Assembly (NCBI RefSeq): GCF_028707975.1
Contig: NZ_JAQVZX010000020.1
Coordinates: 1 to 33,060, forward strand
From: Syntrophomonas sp.
GTDB taxonomy: Bacteria; Bacillota; Syntrophomonadia; Syntrophomonadales; Syntrophomonadaceae
Direction of reading: 5' to 3'
Length of the DNA: 33,060 nt
Shown: positions 21,082 to 28,621 of the stretch, piece by piece
How positions within the stretch are numbered: position 1 is the first letter of the stretch
How the letters are laid out: each line of letters opens with the position of its first letter
Translations under genes and position numbers: made by a program
Notes under the pieces: generated by a model
What the model saw: only the letters and a program-made list of their open reading frames with translations
What the model was told of the DNA's origin: nothing
Database searches by the model: none

Positions 21082-22044
21082 CTATTCGAGCACATAGACT
21101 TTGACCGTTCGGTTTCCCCAATTCAGACACTGGGAACGTTCTTCCATAAAAAGATCCAGCCGGTTTCCCTTGATTGCTCCTCCGGTATCAGCGGCCTCGG
21201 CATAGCCATAACCCTCGATGTAGAGCTTGCTTCCAATAGGAACAACACTGGGGTCAACCGCTACCAATCCCACCGCCGGTTGTCTCCCGGTAGCAGTATT
21301 ACGACCGGTATACGTATAAGCGGAGGCACTCATATATTTTGCTTCCCTGAAATCCAAGCGTTGCCCCGCTCTGGAGATACTGGTGATAGACCCTAATGCC
21401 ACCAGCTTATTTACTGGTTCCAGCAGTGTTTTGCTGCTTATTACTTCACGTTTGACTTCTTTGCCATTGTGATAAGTGATTTTTAACCTGTTCAGAGATA
21501 CTCCATTTTGGCCTTGTTTGACAGTCTTGCTTAACCCTCTCTCCAAGGTGTTGTCACTGGTTCTTTCCACCCGGAAAGCTATAGGCTCTTTTACTTCCAG
21601 TTCCTCTTGCGTAACGCGAATAACTTCGATCTCCTGATTAGGGATGGTTATGGGGGTAGCAGTGGTTTTTATAATATCCTGCTCCCCGAGCTGGAATCCT
21701 GCTAATATGATGGCCTCTTTAATTGAAACCGGCGTGCTTAAAACCTCCCGGCTGCAACCATCGGCTACAACTTTTACTTTGAAAGCCCTGATTATTGTGA
21801 TCTTCATCTTTTTCTTTACTGGAGCATTTAGTGAAGGCTCAACTTTATCTTTTTCTTTAAGTGTGATGTGATTTTTATCCAGAACCTCCCTTACGGTTCC
21901 AGAAAAGAAAACACTGCTTTTTATAAGCTTGCCATCAACCTCAATACTTACTGGTTTTTGCAGGGCAAAGAACAGGCTTACCAACAGAACCAAACCCAAT
22001 GCAGCGGCTAGGTAAGCGCGTTGCTTAGACCACACAATACCCAT
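21082..22044 (-). CDS. yabE: G5 and 3D domain-containing cell-wall protein (YabE type)
   Basis: The 320-residue protein has an N-terminal membrane anchor or signal (residues ~9-29), two DUF348 repeats (VSIEVDGKLIKSSVFFSGTV at ~32 and VKVVADGCSREVLSTPVSIK at ~90), a G5 domain (~140-220, ending TLLEPVNKLVALG) and a C-terminal 3D domain with the three Asp (VAVDPSVVPIG, AEAADTGGAIKGNRLDLFM). The 3D fold is a double-psi barrel related to MltA and Rpf proteins, so it probably cleaves peptidoglycan, as proposed for YabE, an Rpf-like protein of B. subtilis. Start: ATG at 22044 with AGGAGG 6 nt upstream. It has its own sigma-A promoter and terminator. Confidence 0.94.
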   Translation of the reverse strand: MGIVWSKQRAYLAAALGLVLLVSLFFALQKPVSIEVDGKLIKSSVFFSGTVREVLDKNHITLKEKDKVEPSLNAPVKKKMKITIIRAFKVKVVADGCSREVLSTPVSIKEAIILAGFQLGEQDIIKTTATPITIPNQEIEVIRVTQEELEVKEPIAFRVERTSDNTLERGLSKTVKQGQNGVSLNRLKITYHNGKEVKREVISSKTLLEPVNKLVALGSITSISRAGQRLDFREAKYMSASAYTYTGRNTATGRQPAVGLVAVDPSVVPIGSKLYIEGYGYAEAADTGGAIKGNRLDLFMEERSQCLNWGNRTVKVYVLE

Positions 22045-22095
22045 TTCATTCCTCCTTCTCCTTTGTCCCAGGCCAAAGGCCTGAGATACAACTAC

Positions 22096-22125
22096 ATTCT
22101 AAGCAAAATCAACCCCAGAAGTCAA
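22096..22125 (-). promoter_or_regulatory. Sigma-A promoter of yabE
   Basis: TTGACT (22125-22120), 18-nt spacer, TAGAAT (22101-22096), on the minus strand. Each hexamer differs from consensus at one position. The start of transcription would be near 22089, leaving a leader of about 45 nt with a 6-bp hairpin. Confidence 0.75.
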
Positions 22126-22364
22126 ACTTTTTTTCCAGCTTGTGGTCTATTTGCCTTTTTATGTAGTCGCAGCAATCTACCTTTTTTAAATTCTTATCTC
22201 TTTACAAACATTTTATTCTAAGAAAAGAAAAAAGATTGCTGAAAAAGAATATTTTACCTGGAGAAACTTTTGTCGAAATAGGTAGAGCCCTGGCCCATGG
22301 CCTCGCATTAATTAACAGCGGCTGATCTTGATATTAATTCAACCGGCATAATTCATAAATATTA

Positions 22365-22422
22365 TTATGCTGGCATAAATATACTCGCTCCGCTCTTCGC
22401 ATGGGCAACAGCTACAGTAGAA
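22365..22422 (+). repeat. MITE-like right-end fragment abutting the tatD stop codon
   Basis: Contains TGGCATAAATATACTCGCTC, CATGGGCAAC and ends GCTACAGTAGAA, a variant of the GCAGTGGAA element end. The tatD stop codon starts at the following base. Confidence 0.5.
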
Positions 22423-23193
22423 TCAATCTTTGATCCGGTATACTCTCCGGGCATTTTGGCTGGTAATATAGGCGATTTCTTCTTCCGTTTTATGGCGCAA
22501 TCCTGCCAGTTTTTGGGCGGTATGTACTACTAATGCCGGCTCATTTCTTTTTCCCCGGAAGGGCTCCGGGGTTAAGTAGGGACAGTCCGTTTCTATTAAA
22601 ATCCGTTCCAGCGATACTCTAGCTGCCACCTCCTGAGTCTTTTTCGCGTTCTTAAAAGTGAGGGGCCCGGCAAAAGAGATGTAAAAGTTCTCTTTCATCA
22701 GTTCCACCGCCAGAGGCAGGTGACCGGAGTAACAGTGCATAATACCCTCATTTTTCCCGGCCTTTTCCTTTTTGATGATATCCAAGACCTCCTGGTGGGC
22801 ATCACGGTCATGAATAACCAGCGGTTTATAGAGTTCGTGGGCCAGTTTTATCTGCTCTTTAAAGGCTTTCCTTTGCTCTTCGGGGGAGGAAAGGTTGCGG
22901 TAATAATCCAGTCCGGTTTCTCCAATGGCCACCACCCGGGGGTCACGGGCCAGGTCGTATAGTTGGGCCAAGACCTCCGTGCTCAGGGTTTTGGCATCAT
23001 GGGGATGTACTCCTACCACCGCATAAACCTCGGGAAACTGGCGGGCCAGCTGCACTGCTTCCACGGAAGTTTCGTAATCATAGCCGATACAGATTATTTT
23101 CTCCAGTCCGGCTGCTTTGGCCCGCTCCAAAATTTCCTTCCGGTCTTTAGCAAAGGCTGGATCCTGTAAATGAGCATGGGTATCTATCAACAT
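22423..23193 (-). CDS. tatD: TatD-family metal-dependent DNase
   Basis: TatD proteins are TIM-barrel, metal-dependent nucleases. The 256-residue protein has all metal ligands: IDTHAHLQD at the N-terminus, GETGLDYYRN, PLVIHDRDAH, MHCYSGHL and ETDCPYLTPEPFRGKRNEP. It corresponds to B. subtilis yabD, which follows metS in the same order. Start ATG at 23193 follows the metG stop codon directly (0-nt gap), so the two genes are translationally coupled. The Shine-Dalgarno sequence GGAAG lies within the end of metG. A MITE-like fragment ends right at its stop codon. Confidence 0.96.
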   Translation of the reverse strand: MLIDTHAHLQDPAFAKDRKEILERAKAAGLEKIICIGYDYETSVEAVQLARQFPEVYAVVGVHPHDAKTLSTEVLAQLYDLARDPRVVAIGETGLDYYRNLSSPEEQRKAFKEQIKLAHELYKPLVIHDRDAHQEVLDIIKKEKAGKNEGIMHCYSGHLPLAVELMKENFYISFAGPLTFKNAKKTQEVAARVSLERILIETDCPYLTPEPFRGKRNEPALVVHTAQKLAGLRHKTEEEIAYITSQNARRVYRIKD

Positions 23194-25143
23194 CTACTTC
23201 ACCCGGCTTCCGGAAGGCACATCCTGGTCCACCAGCAAAACCTCCACCTTGTTTCCGTCTGCAGCCAGTATCATCCCCTGAGATAACACTCCTCTTAATT
23301 TTACTGGCTTCAAATTGGCTACCAGCACCACTTTTTTACCCAGCAGTTCCTCCGGGGAATAGTAATGGGCAATACCGGATACTACCGTGCGTTCTTCCTC
23401 TCCCATTCGCACGCGCAAAACCAACAATTTATCAGCCTTCTCCATTTTTTCGCAGGCGATAACCTCAGCTACCCGCAGATCAAGCCGGGCAAATTCCTCA
23501 ATGTCAATCAAGTCACGGGCGACCGGTTTTTCCTCCACTTTCTTCTCCTCCACTTTCTTCACCCAGGGTGCTTCGCTCGGGTGCTCTTCGTCTGAATCCA
23601 GGGATTTTAAATCTATCCGTGGAAAGAGAGCCTGTCCCCGGGCAACCTTGCTGCCTGCTTTACAGCGCCCCCACTCAGCTGCTTCATCCCAACTCGGGTT
23701 TGAGCTCAGGTCAAATATTCCTAGTTGCTGATTGGCTCTGGACAATAGCGTTGGCATGCTTGGAGCCAGGAGTATCAGGGCGATACGGATGCTCTCAGCC
23801 AGGTTATACATTACGCTGGCGAGACGCTCTTTTTTGGCTTCCTCTTTTGCCAGGAGCCAGGGTGCAGTTTCATCGATATATTTATTGGCCCGCGATACCA
23901 GCTTGCGAGTAGCAACTATATATGAGGCAAAATCCAGTTTGTCCAGTTTCTCCGTAGCTTCCCAATACGCCTCCCGGGCCGTGTTCATTAAATCCTTATC
24001 CACGGCTTCCACTATACCAGGAGCGGGTATAACTCCGTCAAAATATCTCTCTATCATGGCTATGCTGCGGCTGATAAGATTACCCAGGTCATTGGCCAGG
24101 TCAGAATTTATACGATTTACCAACATTTCTTCCGAATAGTAGCCATCCTGGCCAAAACTCAGTTCCCTGACCAGGTAGTATCTTACCGCATCAACCCCGT
24201 ATTTCTTAACCAAAACTACCGGATCAACCACATTACCCTTGGATTTGGACATTTTTCCTCCTTCCAACATTATCCAACCATGAGCACAGACCTTTTTGGG
24301 CAAAGGTAAATCCAAAGCCATTAGCATTATGGGCCAAATAATAGCATGAAAGCGAATTATATCTTTGGCCATTAAGTGCAAATCTGCCGGCCAGTAGTGT
24401 TTGAACTTTTCTTCATCATCCAAATATCCTATAGCCGTGAGGTAGTTAATTAAAGCATCAAACCAGACATAAACCACATGCTTTTGGTTAAAGGGCACCG
24501 GTACTCCCCACTGGAAGGTAGTCCTGGATACACACAAATCCTCCAAGCCCATTTTTATGAAGTTGACCATTTCATTACGCCGGGATTCAGGCTGAATAAA
24601 ATCGGGATGGGTTTCAATGTGCTCCAGCAGGCGATCAGCATATTTGGCCATATTGAAAAAGTAACTCTCTTCCTTCAATAACTCCACTTCGCGGCCACAA
24701 TCCGGGCACTTGCCTTCTGCCAACTGTCTTTCCGTGAAAAATGTCTCGCAGGGGGTGCAATACCAGCCTTCATACTGGGAAATAAAAATGTCTCCCTGCT
24801 CGTAGACTTTATTGAATATTTTTTGTACTACCTGCTCGTGCCGGGCTTCGGTGGTTCGTATGAAATCTGTATGGGTAATCAACATGGTTTCCCATAGCTG
24901 GCGGATGTTTTCAACGATCCCATCCACATACTTGATAGGTTCCATACCTTTCTCACGGGCCGCTTTTTCAATCTTTTGCCCGTGTTCATCGGTGCCAGTC
25001 AAGTAGAAAACATCATAACCCTGCATTCGTTTGAAGCGGGCCATGCAGTCGGCGGCCACGGTGGTATAGGCATGCCCAATATGTAAATTATCACTGGGGT
25101 AATAAATAGGAGTGGTGATGTAATAACTTTTCTTACTTTGCAC
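23194..25143 (-). CDS. metG: Methionyl-tRNA synthetase
   Basis: The 649-residue class I synthetase charges tRNA-Met. Seen: TTPIYYPSDNLHIGHAYTT (HIGH), a zinc knuckle with CTPCETFF and KCPDCG, the KMSKSKGNVVDP loop, an anticodon-binding helical domain (~360-510) and a C-terminal tRNA-binding OB domain (FARLDLRVAEVIACEKMEKA to the end). The linker before the OB domain contains a duplicated KKVEE coded by a 15-bp tandem repeat at 23531-23560. Start: GTG at 25143 is 7 nt after GGGAGG; the longer frame from TTG at 25158 would put that site inside the gene. No T-box is recognised upstream. Confidence 0.97.
   Translation of the reverse strand: MQSKKSYYITTPIYYPSDNLHIGHAYTTVAADCMARFKRMQGYDVFYLTGTDEHGQKIEKAAREKGMEPIKYVDGIVENIRQLWETMLITHTDFIRTTEARHEQVVQKIFNKVYEQGDIFISQYEGWYCTPCETFFTERQLAEGKCPDCGREVELLKEESYFFNMAKYADRLLEHIETHPDFIQPESRRNEMVNFIKMGLEDLCVSRTTFQWGVPVPFNQKHVVYVWFDALINYLTAIGYLDDEEKFKHYWPADLHLMAKDIIRFHAIIWPIMLMALDLPLPKKVCAHGWIMLEGGKMSKSKGNVVDPVVLVKKYGVDAVRYYLVRELSFGQDGYYSEEMLVNRINSDLANDLGNLISRSIAMIERYFDGVIPAPGIVEAVDKDLMNTAREAYWEATEKLDKLDFASYIVATRKLVSRANKYIDETAPWLLAKEEAKKERLASVMYNLAESIRIALILLAPSMPTLLSRANQQLGIFDLSSNPSWDEAAEWGRCKAGSKVARGQALFPRIDLKSLDSDEEHPSEAPWVKKVEEKKVEEKPVARDLIDIEEFARLDLRVAEVIACEKMEKADKLLVLRVRMGEEERTVVSGIAHYYSPEELLGKKVVLVANLKPVKLRGVLSQGMILAADGNKVEVLLVDQDVPSGSRVK
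23531..23560 (+). repeat. 15-bp tandem duplication within metG
   Basis: TCCTCCACTTTCTTC occurs twice in a row. It codes for two KKVEE units in the flexible linker between the anticodon-binding and C-terminal OB domains, keeping frame. Confidence 0.85.
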
Positions 25144-25231
25144 TTTCTTTCCTCCCAAAACAATGATTAGCTATAGTTTACCACAAAATTGCTTACCTAT
25201 CCCTAGCGTATCAAGGGAAGCCAACACTCTT

Positions 25232-25294
25232 AAAAACCATATTATCAAAAAAGCCCAAGGTGGCCGGTCTTGTTTTTTTGATAATATGGTTTTT
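25232..25294. repeat. Perfect 21-bp inverted repeat between metG and abrB
   Basis: The left arm (25232-25252: five A, CC, ATATTAT, C, six A) is exactly complementary to the right arm (25274-25294) around a 21-nt loop that contains GGTGGCCGG. It stands in the shared upstream region of the divergent genes metG and abrB. Either transcript would show T-run flanks, so it could serve as a terminator in both directions, or be an inserted foldback. Confidence 0.85.
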
Positions 25295-25351
25295 CCCCTA
25301 ATTTGTGGTTTTACTTGACTATATTTTGGTCCAGAAAAATACATTAATACC

Positions 25352-25366
25352 TATACTCTTGTTAAA
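25352..25366 (+). promoter_or_regulatory. Upstream copy of the abrB promoter-proximal repeat
   Basis: TATACTCTTGTTAAAACA here is repeated as TACACTCTTGTTGAAACA at 25426-25443, 74 bp downstream, where it forms the -10 box and start region of the abrB promoter. The upstream copy has a good -10 hexamer (TATACT) but no clear -35. It could be a second promoter or a duplicated operator. Confidence 0.5.
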
Positions 25367-25402
25367 ACAGTAAATTTTTTGCCCAAAATTGTCATAATTA
25401 TC

Positions 25403-25431
25403 TTGACTAATTCTGCCATCTCTGGTACACT
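25403..25431 (+). promoter_or_regulatory. Sigma-A promoter of abrB
   Basis: TTGACT (25403-25408), 17-nt spacer, TACACT (25426-25431). Transcription would begin about 25438, giving a leader of about 36 nt before the abrB ATG. Confidence 0.82.
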
Positions 25432-25473
25432 CTTGTTGAAACAAAGAAATTTCTGGGAGGAGGGTTGTTGGAT

Positions 25474-25725
25474 ATGTTAAAATCAACTGGTGTTGTCCGT
25501 AAGGTGGACGAGTTAGGCCGCATTGTAATACCTATTGAATTGCGCCGTACTATGGGGATAGAGGAAAAAGACGCACTGGAAATCTATGTTGACAGTGAAA
25601 AAATAATCCTCAAGAAGTACGAACCTGCCTGTATCTTTTGCGGTAATGCGGAAGAAGTGGTCAACTACAAAGGAAAAAACCTGTGCAGAAGCTGCCTTAC
25701 TGAACTCAGCAAGCAGGTAATCTAG
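25474..25725 (+). CDS. abrB: AbrB/SpoVT-family transition-state regulator with C-terminal zinc finger
   Basis: The only plus-strand gene. The N-terminal 50 residues are nearly the B. subtilis AbrB DNA-binding domain (STGVVRKVDELGRIVIPIEL, RRTMGIEEKDALEIYVDSEK, IILKKYEP). The C-terminus differs: instead of the Bacillus dimerisation region it has CIFC and CRSC (Cys 53, 56, 71, 74), a likely zinc site, as in many clostridial AbrB-like proteins. AbrB represses stationary-phase genes and often its own. 83 aa; start ATG at 25474, 10 nt after GGAGGAGGG; an in-frame TTG at 25465 is too close. A duplicated ACTCTTGTTRAAACA at its promoter is a candidate operator. Confidence 0.95.
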   Translation: MLKSTGVVRKVDELGRIVIPIELRRTMGIEEKDALEIYVDSEKIILKKYEPACIFCGNAEEVVNYKGKNLCRSCLTELSKQVI

Positions 25726-25746
25726 TTGTACATATTAATGTTAATT

Positions 25747-25852
25747 CCACTGCAAAAATACCTTTTCTTACCGCAGCTGTAGCTCTCAGGCGGAAGTTAG
25801 AACGATTATATTTATGCAGGTAAAATAATAATTACGCCTTTTCGCAGTAGAA
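25747..25852 (+). mobile_element. Short MITE-like element between abrB and rsmI
   Basis: CCACTGCAAAAATACC at the left and GCCTTTTCGCAGTAGAA at the right are inverted repeats; ATATTTATGCAGG precedes the right end. About 105 bp, without the usual internal cores. AATT lies just outside both ends. The right end runs into the rsmI stop codon, and it may also serve as the abrB 3' region, since no other terminator is apparent. Confidence 0.65.
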
Positions 25853-26689
25853 TTATTGTTTTTTTCCGACAAAAATTTTATATAGCTCGTTCTTTTTAAT
25901 ACCGTATTCATTTGCCTTCATTTTGAAGGCTTCTTTTTTATCCATTCCCAAGCTTATTAATGCTTCTGTCTGTGCAATAATGAGATCCCAGTCCTTTTCT
26001 GCGGGTTTTTCCTTAGCGGGAGCTATTAAAAGGCAAATTTCACCTCGCGGGGGGGAGGAGCTAAAATGTTCCAGCAGTTCTCCCGCAGTTCCGCGCCTGA
26101 TTTCTTCGTGTTTTTTAGTCAGCTCCCGCGCTATGGCCAACTTCCTCTCATTTCCCATTATTTCCGCGATATCGGCCAGGCTTTCCCGTAAACGATGGGG
26201 TGCTTCATACAAAATGATCGTCTTTTTCTCACTCTGCAATTGCCCCAGTTCTTCCCTTCTTCGTGAGCGGCGCGGGGATAAAAAACCAAGAAAAAGAAAA
26301 GCTGAAGTATCCATACCAGATAGAGCGAGTGCAGCGGTAAGGGCTGATGGCCCAGGTATTACCTCCAGCTCAATGCCTGCTGACCAGGACCGTTTGATTA
26401 GTTCCCTTCCCGGGTCGGAAATAGTAGGCATACCCGCATCTGAAACCAGAGCTATGTTCTGGCCTTGAAGCAATTGATCGATCAGGTAGTCTTCTTTTTC
26501 CCGTTTGCTATGTTCATGGTAGCTTATCATGCGGGTTTTTATCTTGTAGCGATTTAGCAGCTTTATGGTCATACGGGTATCTTCGCAAGCAATAAGGTCT
26601 ACCTTACGCAGCGTTTTCAACAGCCTGATGCTTACATCTTCCAAATTCCCTATGGGCGTTCCGCAGATATATAATTTACCTGTCTTCAA
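25853..26689 (-). CDS. rsmI: 16S rRNA (cytidine1402-2'-O)-methyltransferase
   Basis: RsmI methylates the ribose of C1402 in 16S rRNA. The 278-residue protein has the tetrapyrrole methylase-fold hallmarks: LYICGTPIGNLEDVSIRLL, LIACEDTRMTIKLLNRYKI, ISYHEHSKREKE, ALVSDAGMPTISDPGREL, EVIPGPSALTAALALSGM, FLGFLSPRRSRRREEL and YEAPHRLRESLADI. The last ~50 residues form the short helical C-terminal domain (KKEAFKMKANEYGIKKNELY KIF). In B. subtilis (yabC) it precedes abrB. Start ATG at 26689. The stop codon shares a base with the end of a MITE-like element. Confidence 0.97.
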   Translation of the reverse strand: MKTGKLYICGTPIGNLEDVSIRLLKTLRKVDLIACEDTRMTIKLLNRYKIKTRMISYHEHSKREKEDYLIDQLLQGQNIALVSDAGMPTISDPGRELIKRSWSAGIELEVIPGPSALTAALALSGMDTSAFLFLGFLSPRRSRRREELGQLQSEKKTIILYEAPHRLRESLADIAEIMGNERKLAIARELTKKHEEIRRGTAGELLEHFSSSPPRGEICLLIAPAKEKPAEKDWDLIIAQTEALISLGMDKKEAFKMKANEYGIKKNELYKIFVGKKQ

Positions 26690-26721
26690 TCTATCATCCT
26701 TACTTTGGTTAATGAGAAAAT

Positions 26722-26782
26722 AGGGTTTACACGCAGAAGGACGCAGACGTTTCGGGTGTCACTATTAAGGTGCAGCATCCAA
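26722..26782 (-). repeat. Inverted copy of the MITE internal module
   Basis: The minus strand reads GGATGCTGCACCTTAATAGT then GACACCCG, containing the core ACCTTAATAGTGAC (26771-26758), followed by CGTCTGCGTCCTTCTGCGTG. A similar GACGCTGAAAGACGAATGAC precedes the core at 31008-31057. No TIRs here. It lies between rsmI and the upstream methyltransferase. Confidence 0.55.
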
Positions 26783-26793
26783 AAACCCCCGTT

Positions 26794-27612
26794 CTAAGTG
26801 CTCCCATTTTCATCGGTGCTTGTGTCCTCCGGGCATGGGGGGTCAATAAGAAAAGTGAGGCGTGAGGAACTATATAATTCTTGCAATTCTGCGCTGTAAA
26901 CCCCGGGACTCTCATAAACCAAAAGCGGGGGCATGACCGTCAAGCCCTCCGCTCCCCCTTTCTGCCCCTCTACCAATACCATCCTGGCTTCCCGTCCCGG
27001 CAGAGGATACACCGGTCTTATTCTCTTTGGAGTCAGCCCATTGGCGGAAAAAAGCATGATTATTTCCTGCAATCTCTCCGCCCTCTGTATAATAGAAAAG
27101 CGCCCTCCGGGAAGCAGGATATAAGTAGCGGCTAGAACGACTTGGGCCAGTTCCACTTCCAGTTCGTGGCGGGCTACGGCTTTCTCCGGATTCTGGCTCC
27201 ATCTTCCTTCACCCTTTTTCCAGAAAGGGGGATTGGACACAACCAGTTCTGCCGCCTGTGGGGGTAAGTATTCCTTGATAGTCTTAATATCAGCCTGAAC
27301 TATGTCAATCCGGTCTTCCAGATGGTTAAAAGCAATATTTTTCCTGGCTCTCTTGACCATAGTCTCCTGTATCTCAACAGCGATCACTCGCAGAGAAGGA
27401 GCCCTGAAAGCTAGTAGGAGGGCAATAACTCCATTTCCTGTGCCCAGATCCACTACCTGCTTTATTCCATCCAGTGCAGGAAAATGAGCCAGGAGAACTG
27501 CATCCAGGGAAAAACGGTAGCCTTCCCGGGATTGAAAGAGCTTCATGCCACCTAAGACGAGATCATCCAGACTTTCCTCTTGACCACTTAACCTGCTTTT
27601 TCCCTTTCCCAT
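26794..27612 (-). CDS. TrmN6/YabB-type SAM-dependent methyltransferase with repeat-derived C-terminus
   Basis: The 272-residue protein has the tRNA1(Val) adenine-N6 methyltransferase pattern: KLFQSREGYRFSLDAVLLAH, motif I VVDLGTGNGVIALLLA, ELVVSNPPFWKKGEG (the NPPY/F catalytic motif), and a C-terminal YPLPGREARMVLVEGQKGG. It corresponds to B. subtilis yabB, between yabA and yazA. Start ATG at 27612 follows AAGGAG and comes 1 nt after the yabA stop. The last ~22 codons (RLTFLIDPPCPEDTSTDENG ST) are encoded by a copy of the dispersed TTGTGTCC repeat (26803-26868), which likely replaced the native end; B. subtilis YabB is about 25 residues shorter. Confidence 0.93.
   Translation of the reverse strand: MGKGKSRLSGQEESLDDLVLGGMKLFQSREGYRFSLDAVLLAHFPALDGIKQVVDLGTGNGVIALLLAFRAPSLRVIAVEIQETMVKRARKNIAFNHLEDRIDIVQADIKTIKEYLPPQAAELVVSNPPFWKKGEGRWSQNPEKAVARHELEVELAQVVLAATYILLPGGRFSIIQRAERLQEIIMLFSANGLTPKRIRPVYPLPGREARMVLVEGQKGGAEGLTVMPPLLVYESPGVYSAELQELYSSSRLTFLIDPPCPEDTSTDENGST
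26803..26868 (+). repeat. TTGTGTCC/GGGCATGG repeat, copy 3, inside a coding 3' end
   Basis: Reads CCCATTTTCATCGGTGCTTG, TGTCCTCCGGGCATGGGGGG, then AAGAAAAGTGAGGCGTGAGG. It matches copies 1, 2 and 4. Unlike them it is translated, on the other strand, as the end of the TrmN6-like protein. Confidence 0.8.
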
Positions 27613-27613
27613 T

Positions 27614-27895
27614 TCACTCCTTTTCCATGAACGCCAAACAAAAAAGACATTCCTCGTCACGTTTCTGCCCAAAAGCAACCGGACAAATATGGTATCCTTC
27701 CCTATATACCCTTCCCAAGTTTTCATAGCTTTCTACTTCGATATCCGGCCAGGAAGGCGGTTCGGGCAGCAATTCCGGCTGCAGTTGCTCCTGGCTCGAA
27801 GCCCTTTCCAGATAAGTAACCCGTTCTTTCAGTTGTCCTATCTCAAGAATCAGTTCCCGGATTATCGTTTTTAGCTCTTGAAGTGTTTTTTCCAT
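27614..27895 (-). CDS. yabA: Replication initiation-control protein YabA
   Basis: YabA binds DnaA and the beta clamp and restrains replication initiation. The 93-residue protein has an N-terminal coiled coil ([26 protein letters not shown]) and the C-terminal zinc motif [26 protein letters not shown] with H-x-C and C-x2-C, as in B. subtilis YabA (119 aa); it is shorter in the linker. Start: ATG at 27895 lies 7 nt after GGGGAG. An ATG at 27940 has no ribosome-binding site. The chosen start overlaps the end of ricT by 53 nt, in a different frame, so the two are probably translationally coupled. Order holB-ricT-yabA-yabB is as in B. subtilis. Confidence 0.94.
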   Translation of the reverse strand: MEKTLQELKTIIRELILEIGQLKERVTYLERASSQEQLQPELLPEPPSWPDIEVESYENLGRVYREGYHICPVAFGQKRDEECLFCLAFMEKE

Positions 27896-28562
27896 GTTGC
27901 TTCTCCCCATTTGTTGCGGCATCATAGAGTTCTGATTCATATTTTAAGCAGCACATCAAACGACCGCATATTCCAGAAATCTTGGCAGGATTAAGCGATA
28001 AATTTTGTTCTTTGGCCATACGTATGGAAACCGGTTGGAATTCACCTAAAAAGGACTTGCAGCAGAGAATCCTGCCACAGGCACCAATCCCCCCCAGCAT
28101 CTTGGCTTCATCTCTCACTCCGATTTGCCTCAATTCAATCCGGGTCTTGAATATGGAGGCCAGGTCTTTAACCAGTTCACGAAAATCTACCCGTCCTTCA
28201 GCGGTAAAATAAAAAATAATCTTCCCCAGGTCAAAGGTGTATTCAACATCAATTAAACGCATAGGAAGCTGATGTTCTTTGACTTTTTGCTTACAGATTT
28301 CCAAGGCCTCTATGCCTTTTTGCTGGTTCTTCTCCCAGGTTTTGCTGTCCTCAGGTTTAGCTTTACGAATTACATTTCTTAACGGCTGTACGATCTCTTC
28401 TCCGTCCAAATCCTTTTTTCCCACAGCTACAATACCGTATTCTACACCCCGCACAGTCTCAACAATAACTGGGTCTCCTACTTCCAAATTATTATGGTTT
28501 TCACATGCGAAATGGTATATTTTACCCGCCGGTTTAAAGCGGACGCCTACCACCCAAACCAA
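27843..28562 (-). CDS. ricT: RicT (YaaT), PSP1-domain subunit of the Ric regulatory complex
   Basis: RicT forms a complex with RicA and RicF that carries Fe-S clusters and promotes RNase Y-dependent mRNA processing and Spo0A activation in B. subtilis. This 239-residue protein has [20 protein letters not shown] at the start, the PSP1 core ([40 protein letters not shown]) and the cysteine clusters GRILCCKSF and [13 protein letters not shown]. Start: the TTG at 28562 is 9 nt after GAGGGGG; a TTG at 28568 is possible. The 3' end overlaps yabA by 53 nt and codes for a polar tail. Confidence 0.95.
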   Translation of the reverse strand: MVWVVGVRFKPAGKIYHFACENHNNLEVGDPVIVETVRGVEYGIVAVGKKDLDGEEIVQPLRNVIRKAKPEDSKTWEKNQQKGIEALEICKQKVKEHQLPMRLIDVEYTFDLGKIIFYFTAEGRVDFRELVKDLASIFKTRIELRQIGVRDEAKMLGGIGACGRILCCKSFLGEFQPVSIRMAKEQNLSLNPAKISGICGRLMCCLKYESELYDAATNGEKQHGKNTSRAKNDNPGTDS

Positions 28563-28621
28563 TAGCAACTACCCCCTCGATTCTTTAGATTTTATCTGCA
28601 TAATTAGGACCAAAATGCCTT

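Larger units (their letters stand above)
22045..22422. other. 378-bp gap between yabE and tatD
   Basis: It contains the yabE promoter, a CAGGCC-AAA-GGCCTG hairpin in the leader (22068-22082), a long-range inverted repeat CAGCAATCT (22170-22178) / AGATTGCTG (22233-22241), and a MITE-like fragment next to the tatD stop. No protein gene is apparent. Confidence 0.6.

Noticed and set aside
25159-25464. T-box or SAM riboswitch before metG
   Set aside because: No T-box GGGTGGNACCGCG-like sequence or SAM-box core could be found on the minus strand of this gap.
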